A stretch of 64,000 bases of DNA, taken from the NCBI RefSeq assembly GCF_001625305.1, contig NW_017804120.1:1744422-1808421 (forward strand). The letters are read 5' to 3'. Below the pieces are notes generated by a model, which made no database searches, was not told where the DNA came from, and saw only the letters and a program-made list of their open reading frames with translations. The position numbers and the translations under genes are program-made. Origin of the DNA: Branchiostoma belcheri. Lineage: Eukaryota > Chordata > Leptocardii > Amphioxiformes > Branchiostomatidae. Shown in pieces: positions 56,401 to 64,000 of the stretch; positions within the stretch are counted from its first letter, which is position 1; each line of letters opens with the position of its first letter.

Positions 56401-59400
56401 TTGAAACAAGTTTGTGAATAAAGAAGTTTGCTAGTTAGTCCTCAATTGAATTTTAATGTAAAACTCTTTATATCTATGTAAAACTGTTTAATATTTATGT
56501 AAAACTGTGTGTTTATGTTAAACTGTTTATATTTATATTTATAGAAACCAACTACTAGTATTTACTACTGTGTCCAAAATGTTGGGCATATATTTACAAT
56601 AAACTTGTTATATATTGATTTCAGCCACCACCACCCCCACCTGCACCGGCAGCAGCCCCACCCCCTCCTCCCCAACCCCCGTGGCAGCCATGCCCCCTCC
56701 CCCACCCCAGCCGCAGCACCCCCCACCCCAGGGGCTCGAGTTGTCGCCAGCCCGCTGGCCAAGAAGCTTGCAGCAGACAAGGGCATTGACCTCTCTGTGA
56801 GTACATGTGTATGTGATAGTTAGAGTTAAAGTTGCAAGTGCTGTGTATCAATTTACTGGAACAGTTCCAGACTTCTAAAAATGTTTAGGTTCAAGTAAAA
56901 ACTTAAAAGGCAAGAACCAGTTCCAGAGTTAATAAAACAAACCATGTCACATACCCCCTTTTCTTTCCAAACCACCTTAAACCTTCCATAGATTGCAAAA
57001 TCTGTGCTGCAAAATAAAAAAAACATTGTCATCAGGCATCGTCAAGTGTCAGCCTCCATGTTATGTGACCACAGTTTTGCCCAGACAACATTGCAAGGTT
57101 GCCAACATATATAGACTGTACCAAGTGTAGGCTAACAAAAAAAAATGAATCCCCCCCCTACAGATGGTGAGTGGTACAGGCCCGGGTGGAAGAATACGCT
57201 CGCAGGACATCGAAGCCTTCACACCTGCAGCTGCACCTGTGCCAGCTGTAGCACCTGCTGCACCTGCTGCAGCACCTGTCGGGACGTTTGTGGACATCCC
57301 TCTCACAAACGTCAGGAAGGTATGCAGTTTTTCTTTACAGTGTTTTGAAAATGTTAGTGGGGAGGGGGGCAAGAGAACTTTTGCATGAAGAAAATCCAAG
57401 TATAACAGAAAGACAAAGCTTAAGAAAATGTTCAAGAGTGAACTTAAGAATAGGTTCTTGTCCAATCCTTACTTAAAAGTGGAACAGTCAATCCTTAGCA
57501 CAATCAACTAATTCCACCACCATTAAAACCTAGGTATGGAAAAAAACACTCAAAAAACATGATGCACATTCTGACCCACTCTCTTATTGGTCAAAAAGCT
57601 AATTGCCATTCTCCCATTGGTTGAACTGCTAATTGTGATGGACATTCAGGATTTGCTCATGAAGTTTGAAGGTATGAAGTAAATGCACTCCACTATTGTT
57701 GAACTACAATTGTGTAAACCAAAGTAAAGTCCTATATAAAAATACATATGTGGTTATGAGTTGTAGATTTAAAAGAAAAGAACTTAAAGTAACTTTTTAT
57801 CTTGTCTTTGTGTCCAGGTCATTGCCAGTCGACTTCTACAGTCCAAGACCACCATCCCACACTACTATCTATCTGTGGATATTAACATGGACAATGTTAT
57901 AGGGTAAGTCTCCTAGGTTTTATTTCTGATATATCACCAAAAGAAATTCAGTGTACCAATCTTCTGTGCAAGCATGTTCAAGTCAACATATATGTACATG
58001 TATCATGTATGTACATATACATGTACATTGTACACTCATTGGATGATATTTACAGATAATGTTAAGCATTGTAATTTTCGTCAGTGTACATATTAAATTT
58101 CTATTATATTTGAAAAAAACATGTAATATTACGCCTTAAATGAAAGTATAAAAGAGATAAGAACCAATAAAGAACAGTTAATTCTTTAGAAGGACGCAGA
58201 CATTCAGTTTTCATCAATGATATTTTCTTAAGTAACTCTTTCTTTCCTTCTTAAGGCTGCGGAAGGAATTGAACGCCATTCTTCAGAAAGACGATATCAA
58301 GATATCTGTGAACGATTTCATCATCAAGGCAGCAGCACTGTCCTGTCTGAAGGTGCCAGAGTGCAACTCTTCATGGATGGACTCAGTTATAAGACAGTGA
58401 GTACAATTAAGGCCGCAGAACACAGTATTTATGGGCGACCCCCGGGTCTATGACGCGGGTACAGAAAGTAGTGCAGATAAACCTCTTGCATCCTGGCTAG
58501 AGCGACTTATGTGAGTGGTAGCCATGAATGAACTGCGCTTTGTGGTATAGAAAGGTATCGGCTTGTACACCGTATGATTTGGATTGTGGAGATTTCCCTG
58601 TTCGTGTATAAATGCGCGGCATTACGCAACAACGTTCCAGGGTGAGCCGGCTGCAGTTCCATTGACCCTGGTAGAGGGCCAAATCAAAGTGGTTGTCATT
58701 ATGTTAAAAAACGATACCTTCTTTCGGTTTTCAGTCATTTTGTAGAATATACCGTATATTTCCACATATTAGTTGGCCGTGATTCTCTAGTGCACCCTAC
58801 TATAATTTTTACCGCGTCGAAGTGAGTCACCTCGGAGTGCTTAACTATAGGAATCCCCATAGGCCGAAAACTGTGTTCTGCCACCACAACTACATCGCAG
58901 CATAGGGATGCCACCTAGCAGTTGTTGTCTGAATTGCAGTTAAATGTAGCACTTGTTCATGAAGTGCTACACTGTTGAAACCATCTCTGCTGTCTTTCCA
59001 GATACAATAAAGTGGACATGAGTGTAGCACTACACGTAATTCAGGGCTCATCACACATGGTCACAGTACAGGGATGCCACCTAGCAGTTGTTGTCTGAAT
59101 TGCAGATAAATGTGGAGCTTGTTCATGAGGCTTTTACTGTTGCAACCATCCCTGCTATCTTTCCAGATACTAGTTCAATAAAGTGGATATGAGTGTAGCT
59201 GATAGCACTGATTCAGGGCTTATCACAGTCTGAACTATGGTCACTGCACAGGGATGCCTCCTAGCAGTTGTTGTCTGAACAGCAGTTACATGTAGAACTT
59301 GTGCATGAAGCCCCACTCTGCTGTCTTTCCAGGTACAATAAAGTGGACATGAGTGTAGCTGTGAGCACAGATTCGGGGCTCATCACACCTATTGTCTTCA

Positions 59401-62400
59401 ATGCACATACAAAGGTTTGTACAATACAAAATATCATAACTTCTTACTATAGTACTCTCTGTGCACCAAGGTTTTGTATTTGGTGTTTTTGTGTTTTTTC
59501 TTGTGCGTTTGACAGGAAGTTAGGTCTAATGTTCCAGAAAGATTTCAGAAGAGGTTATTTCATTTCCTGTCACTTTATGAATCATATGAGCCAGAGGGAA
59601 CAAGTGTAGATACATTGTATTTACAATAATTATTAAAACAGGAAAATCATACGACATGTAAGTCAAATAATACTTGGATTATAGAAATTCTTTTAATGTC
59701 ACTGGGCACGTGCATCATCTAGTATTCAGACAACACAAAGCCAGTTGTTCCAGAAGAAAAAAAAGATTCAAGAAAGGTACATTGTATGAAAACAAAGTTT
59801 ACATAATTTATAACGTATTTTAACATGATTTATTTTTTTAAACAGGGCCTGGCAGCCATCAACTCTGATGTAACCAGTCTTGCAGCCAGAGCCAGGGAAG
59901 GCAAGCTACAGTTACAGGAATTTCAGGTACAAAATGTAACATGTCCAGCATAATTACCAGATCAACCAATGAGAGAATGGCAGTTAGCAGTTTAACCAAT
60001 GAGAGAATGGCAGTTAGAAGTTCAACCAATGAGAGAATGGCAGTTAGTACTTCAACCAATGAGAGAATGGCAGTTATCAGTTCAACCAATGAGAGAATGG
60101 CAGTTAGCACTTCAACCAATGAGAGAATGGCAGTTAGCACTTCAACCAATGAGAGAATGGCAGTTAGCAGTAAACCAATGACAGAATGGCAGTTAGCCTT
60201 TCAGCCATTGAGAGAATGACAGTTAGCACTTCAAACAATGAGAGAATGGCAGTTAGCAGTGTCCAATGTGGCAACTTTTTGGTGGTCCCTTAGATAATTT
60301 TGTTTACAGTAATCCTGTCTATAGTTAACCACCTCTCCACAGATTTTATTTGACCCCTGTGTGGTCTTCTTGGGAAATTTTACTGTAAAAATGAAATGAA
60401 AACAAGAAGCCATAGGTGACAATCCTCCGTGAAGTTTTATATATTTCAACAAAATCCCAAGCGTCAACGCCAGACCTACTATGCAGACATTATAATTAGG
60501 CAACGGTTAATACAATGAGGGCGCGTCACAAGCATAAAACATACAAAGAGCTAAATCCATTACTGCTCCCAGGGCGTGTAAAGATACTGTGCTTCAAGTT
60601 CGAAGTTCATTTTAATTACACACACACAATCATTGCATTCACATAAAGATCAGACTATCATGGTCGTGTCTAGTAACAAAGACAGCCCCACCTGTTAGGG
60701 AAGCGAGTGTGGGAGCCCCGGCATACAAGTAGAATGGTACCCAGGCTACGTCTTACCGTGCCTGTACCTAATTAAGCGCGCCTGTAACAGGCCAAATTCC
60801 AGCAACAGTTGCGGTAAGCACCGCGAGTGTTACTACCGCCGGCCAGATAACCAGGATATCTGCTTATAGTACCTCTGCTACCAGACAACTGCCTATATAG
60901 CTAAACCTACGGCCTATTCCACAGGATTGTAAAAGTAGGGATGTTTCTAAAATATGCATTTACTTCAATATCAAAACAGCTACGGTAAAAATAAAAAGAC
61001 GTGCATCATCCCGGACATAATGCCACACCACATGCGAAATTACACAGAAATGCGACGTACGGAAGAATGCATTTTGGCTGCGAACATCTTCCAAAAAACT
61101 TGGCATCTCTTAAGCATGGGCAAAAACATCTGGAACCACTTATCAAAACCACCCCGTATCTGCATGAAGTTCCACCCCCCCCACTGCTATTCCAAACAAC
61201 GCGTTTTTCTGGACCATTCCAATTTGCCTCGTAATTGTAGGGGTGCGTCTGCAATATTACATTGACCGCGAAAGCAGCAACGGCAAAAATACACATTCGT
61301 GCATCAACACGGGCATGCCCGCAGACGGCCTATAAAATTGCGTGCTGATTACACAAAGAGAACCCAGTGTTTTGACTGCGAACATGAAAAATCAGCCGAT
61401 CACAACACTCCGTCCGGAGGTCCTGACCTCCTTCACGGAGTAATAACCTTTTTTTTTCTCACATGTTTAGGGAGGAACCTTTACAGTGTCCAACCTGGGC
61501 ATGTTTGGGATAAAGAATTTCTCGGCGGTGATTAACCCTCCTCAGGCCTGTATCCTGGCTATAGGAGGGGCTGTCAAGACTGTGGTACCCGACCAGGATG
61601 CAGAGAATGGGTAAACATTTACAAATTAGTTTTACAAATTAGTACAAAAACTTTACAAATTAGTCCCTCCTTCTCCATTTTCAAAAATCATACTAAAGTA
61701 GCTTTCATAAATAACCCCACACATTCCTAATTTTTGTTTATGTTCCTTGTTTACTACTTTCATTACTATTTTTCATTATTGTAGATAGTATTGTATCGTA
61801 TTGTATTTTATTGTTTTGTTTATTCACCCGTTACCTAAGTTATTTCTTATTTATCCGATTTATTTGATTTGTTAATCACGTTATGAAGGGAGGCCACCTC
61901 ATAAGCATTTTATGCTTCCGGCCTCCCTGCACTGTTACATTTCATTTATATTTTCTTGTATTTGTATTGTTACATTTTGTTTTAAAGTGCGAAATAAACT
62001 AGAAACTAGAAAACATTCAAAACATGCAATAGATGCCATTGTGAGAAGGTTATAAAATCAGTCTGTTTTAGTGTGGGAGACTTCTGATTTAGCGACATAA
62101 CTCTTGAAGGCATGGTTCAATGTTCATGATTTTTGGCAGACAGGTTACCGTTGGGGAGACCAAGGTCAAGTGCAAAAATAGGCTTCGTGGGGTGTCCCTA
62201 GAACAATGTCCCCCTGACAAAGGCATCGGGCAGGATTCGAACCTGGAACCACTTGGTTCTGAGTTGAACACAATCATGAACAAAACAGTAACACAGCTTA
62301 TAAAATTAATTTGTTCTTAAACAGTTGTTTTGGTACACTGTTCTTAATTTTGCACACAAAAAAAAAAAAATTGAAACAAGGCAAGATGCTCTACCCAAAG

Positions 62401-62598
62401 AGCATTGACATGCAGTTCGTACGTGTCCTGCTAGAGGTCCTCGTTGACACATGCTGTTTGTTTTGCAGACTGAGTGTGGCGACCATGATGAGTGTAACGC
62501 TGAGCTGTGACCACAGAGTGGTGGATGGGGCAGTCGGGGCACAGTGGCTACAGGAATTCAAACTTTACCTCGAGAAACCCGAGACCATGTTGTTGTAA
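50462..62598 (+). CDS. DLAT: Dihydrolipoamide acetyltransferase, pyruvate dehydrogenase E2
   Basis: E2 core of the mitochondrial pyruvate dehydrogenase complex; moves the acetyl group from lipoyl-lysine to CoA. Exons: 50462-50604, 51360-51436, 54838-55061, 55835-55948, 56625-56796, 57164-57319, 57818-57903, 58256-58396, 59333-59414, 59846-59926, 61471-61610, 62469-62598. Exons 1-2 encode a basic presequence ending RRLYSSDG. Exon 3 is one lipoyl domain with the lipoylated Lys in [12 protein letters not shown]. Exons 5-6 hold the Pro/Ala linker and the E1/E3-binding domain ([30 protein letters not shown]). The catalytic domain runs from [14 protein letters not shown] to the end and includes the active-site motif DHRVVDG. 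Human DLAT has two lipoyl domains; this has one. Exon 5 is 172 nt where 174 is needed: two C-runs each seem one base short. Intron 2 contains a LINE pseudogene. AATAAA lies about 105 bases after the stop. Confidence 0.92.
51496..51882. mobile_element. TIR element, GGCCACACCAATTTAATTT family
   Basis: TAAGGCCACACTAATTTAAT and CAACAAATTGGTGTGGCCTTA ends with an AAAAAATGAAG..GCG subterminal block. In DLAT intron 2. Confidence 0.75.
52088..52380 (-). pseudogene. 3' end of the 50-bp-repeat LINE (single repeat unit)
   Basis: Minus strand: the frame [20 protein letters not shown] and [19 protein letters not shown] (about 52380-52215) is a LINE ORF2 C terminus. It is followed by a GC-rich 3' UTR block (52140-52190) and one copy of the 50-bp tail unit. 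Its 5' side abuts the RT pseudogene. Confidence 0.65.
52384..54770 (+). pseudogene. 5'-truncated non-LTR retrotransposon (reverse transcriptase) in DLAT intron 2
   Basis: Open frame from about 52405 to 54414 encodes a LINE reverse transcriptase. Motifs in order: [82 protein letters not shown] (catalytic ADD), [14 protein letters not shown], and [14 protein letters not shown]. The endonuclease domain is missing, so the copy is 5'-truncated. Near 54400 a one-base shift ends the frame at a TAG. The coding sense continues in another frame ([18 protein letters not shown]) to 54709, ending in a C2H2-type finger ([18 protein letters not shown]...H). The element starts right where a fragment of a different LINE on the other strand ends (about 52380). 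The clade was not resolved. Same strand as DLAT. Confidence 0.88.
55120..55340 (+). repeat. Dispersed ~270-bp repeat (TTTACC family), diverged
   Basis: TTATGTTTACCTTCCCAGAA, CTCTTCTTCTCCAAA and ATTGTGTTTGAGTTAGAAT words. In DLAT intron 3. Confidence 0.5.
55425..55800. repeat. Repeat shared with 56850-57115
   Basis: Both contain TTCCAAACCACCT(A/T)AAACCTTCC, GCTGCAAAAT and CAACATTGCAAGGTTGCCAAC. The two copies lie in DLAT introns 3 and 5, same orientation. Confidence 0.65.
56045..56300 (+). repeat. 50-bp tail repeats of the same LINE, five copies
   Basis: Five units of exact 50-bp period (starts near 56051, 56101, 56151, 56201, 56251) in the orientation opposite to the 63 kb array. Lies in DLAT intron 4. 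No ORF2 part was seen. Confidence 0.7.
56850..57115. repeat. Repeat shared with 55425-55800
   Basis: Second copy, with GTCATCAGGCATCGTCAAGT. No coding frame. Confidence 0.65.
58895..59332 (+). pseudogene. Two dead copies of the DLAT exon 9 region
   Basis: The intron end plus start of exon 9 is present three times at 165-180 bp spacing. Dead copies have CCAG followed by ATACAATAAAGTGGACATGA (about 58999) or ATACTAGTTCAATAAAGTGG (about 59165). Copy 1 loses the frame after about 10 codons and copy 2 reads TAG at once. The third copy is the real exon (59333-59414). Confidence 0.85.
59941..60262. repeat. 30-bp minisatellite, about ten copies
   Basis: Unit ACCAATGAGAGAATGGCAGT plus TAGCAGTTCA. 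Since 30 is a multiple of 3, several frames stay open on both strands; not coding. In DLAT intron 10, starting 15 bases after the donor. Confidence 0.93.
60263..61460. other. DLAT intron 10, remainder
   Basis: Mixed low-copy DNA. 61375-61450 (TGCGAACATGAAAA, then short CTCCGTCCGGAG-type hairpins) resembles 255-330 at the left end of the window. No exon seen. Confidence 0.35.
61640..62012 (+). repeat. Probable LINE 3' UTR/tail
   Basis: A GGGAGGCC...GGCCTCCC stem around CTCATAAGCATTTTATGCTT, then T-rich DNA and AAATAAACTAGAAACTAGAAA. Fits a LINE 3' end, but no ORF remains. In DLAT intron 11. Confidence 0.4.
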
Positions 62599-62703
62599 CA
62601 ACTGAATTCTCCAGAAAAAAAACAACAACAATAACAACACATAATAGAACTTATAGCATATTTTATGTAAAATGTTTGAGAGTTTTCTATAGGTTCAAAA
62701 CAT

Positions 62704-62709
62704 AATAAA
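62704..62709 (+). promoter_or_regulatory. Polyadenylation signal of DLAT
   Basis: AATAAA 105 bases after the DLAT stop codon, on the coding strand, at usual spacing for a short 3' UTR. Confidence 0.6.
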
Positions 62710-63224
62710 TCTTATGATAAGCTATAATTTCAAAGTTATAACCTGTGCAAAGTTGATATTTAAAAATGATTTCTATGAGAACGTTTGTGTCTGCTAGTGA
62801 GAATTGTAGGGCATCGTCTTTCAAATTATCTTTAGATACAGCAAGGGGACGGGACAAAATGTAACAATTTTTGGACAAATGTAAAATTTTTACGCTAAAA
62901 TTTTTTGTGAGATGAAAGAAAAGCGATTCAAAGTTGCTTCATCAGAGATGATTTCAATGTAGAAAATGTATTTTGAACAAGGTACATCATTCTACTAAAA
63001 TCGCTATGTTCTATTGTGTCACACCATGGTTAGAATTTCATTCATTTTAGTATGACCAACCAATAACCCAACAACGGACAACAATGATCAACTCATGCAA
63101 ATAAACATTTGTTCCGTGAGGCTGACATTTTTTTTTGTATCAGTGATTTTGTTCAAAGATATTCAGCAGAATAGCAATGTTTGTTTCCAAACACTAGTCG
63201 GCCTTTCAATGCATATGATATTGT
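62710..63224. other. Downstream of DLAT, no gene seen
   Basis: AT-rich, no repeat or frame recognised before the 50-bp array. Confidence 0.4.
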
Positions 63225-64000
63225 GTCTGTTATCTTCATCAGGGCAATTATGACTATCTGTATCAGTATAGCCAGTATAACTGCCCTTTGGGGTAACACA
63301 CCAGCTTCTGTATCAGTATAGCCGGTATAACCGCCCTTCGGTGTAACACACCAGCTTCTGTATCTGTATAGCCGGTATAACCGCCCTTTGGCGTAACACA
63401 CCAGCTTCTGTATCTGTATTGCCAGTATAACCGCCCTTCGGTGTAACACACCAGCTTCTGTATTTGTATTGCCAGTATAACCGCCCTTCGGTGTAACACA
63501 CCAGCTTCTGTATCTGTATAGCCGGTATAACCGCCCTTTGGCGTAACACACCAGCTTCTGTATCTGTATAGCCGGTATAACCGCCCTTCGGTGTAACACA
63601 CCAGCTTCTGTATCTGTATAGCCGGTATAACCGCCCTTTGGTGTAACACACCAGCATCTGTATCTGTATAGCCGGTATAACCACCCTTCGGTGTAACACA
63701 CCAGCTTCTGTATCTGCATAGCCGGTATAACCACCCTTCGGTGTAACACACCAGCTTCTGTATCTGTATAGCTGGCATAACCGCCTTTTGGTGTAACACA
63801 CCAGCTTCTGTGTCTGTATAGCCGGTATAAACGCCCTTCGGTGTAACACACCAGCTTCGCAGGCACGCGGCGTGGCGGCAGCTAGCTATGTCACACCGAA
63901 CGACTTGTTACACTCAATCTTTGCACATTTTATTGCGGGAGTTGTTTAAGGTTTCTAGTGATGATGCCCAAACTGTGCTTGGTGGCAACCAGTTCCAGTC
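63225..64000 (-). mobile_element. LINE 3' end with twelve 50-bp tail repeats
   Basis: Minus strand from the right edge: a degraded ORF2 C terminus (DWNWLPPSTVWASSLET), a 3' UTR block shared with 41.8 kb and 52.1 kb, then about twelve copies of a 50-bp unit between 63850 and 63251. The unit contains GGCGGTTATACCGGCTATAC. Because 50 is not a multiple of 3, all three minus-strand frames are open across the array; these are not genes. Confidence 0.7.

Noticed and set aside
58999-59230. Alternative (mutually exclusive) DLAT exons
   Set aside because: One copy loses the frame and the other has an immediate stop; they cannot replace exon 9.
63153-63866. Three overlapping minus-strand frames of about 180-240 codons
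   Set aside because: All three frames are open because the 50-bp unit cycles through them; it is a LINE tail array, not a gene.

Overview
The window is animal nuclear DNA, most likely from a lancelet (Branchiostoma). Every gene is split into many short exons with GT/AG splice sites. About half the sequence is dispersed or tandem repeats. The gene set is one expected in a chordate. The species call is an inference from gene content and repeat style; no species-specific marker was checked. Exons were built by joining open frames across splice sites with matching phase, so exon limits are read directly from the sequence. Functions come from recognising protein motifs.

Layout. (1) 1-5644, minus: the first five exons of an SLC6-type sodium symporter whose 3' half lies off the left edge. 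(2) 8112-18067, minus: a complete 13-exon paralog of 579 residues with the same exon lengths through the shared middle exons. (3) 18801-29304, plus: a complete 8-exon SLC22A18 ortholog of 421 residues, head to head with (2). (4) 34764-40069, plus: an NHLRC3 ortholog whose signal-peptide exon was not found. (5) 42573-49288, minus: a secreted 394-residue protein with a coiled coil, four EGF-like repeats and an unnamed C-terminal module. It converges on (4) and is head to head with (6). (6) 50462-62598, plus: DLAT, the E2 subunit of pyruvate dehydrogenase, in 12 exons. One exon has lost two bases in C runs.

The genes do not form an operon or one pathway. Genes 1-3 are membrane carriers, gene 6 is mitochondrial core metabolism, gene 5 is secreted, and gene 4 belongs to a family that normally carries a signal peptide. 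Introns and spacers hold at least four terminal-inverted-repeat (TIR) families, a tRNA-headed SINE, several LINE remnants including a 2.3 kb reverse transcriptase pseudogene inside DLAT, a LINE whose 3' end is a 50-bp tandem array, a 0.5 kb foldback palindrome, and intronic minisatellites.

The observations most worth following up are: the prokaryote-like SLC6 pair with an altered chloride site; repeats that end exactly at stop codons or splice donors; the triplicated DLAT exon with two dead copies; and a recurring CTGANGAA-stem-GAAA motif that resembles a hammerhead ribozyme core.
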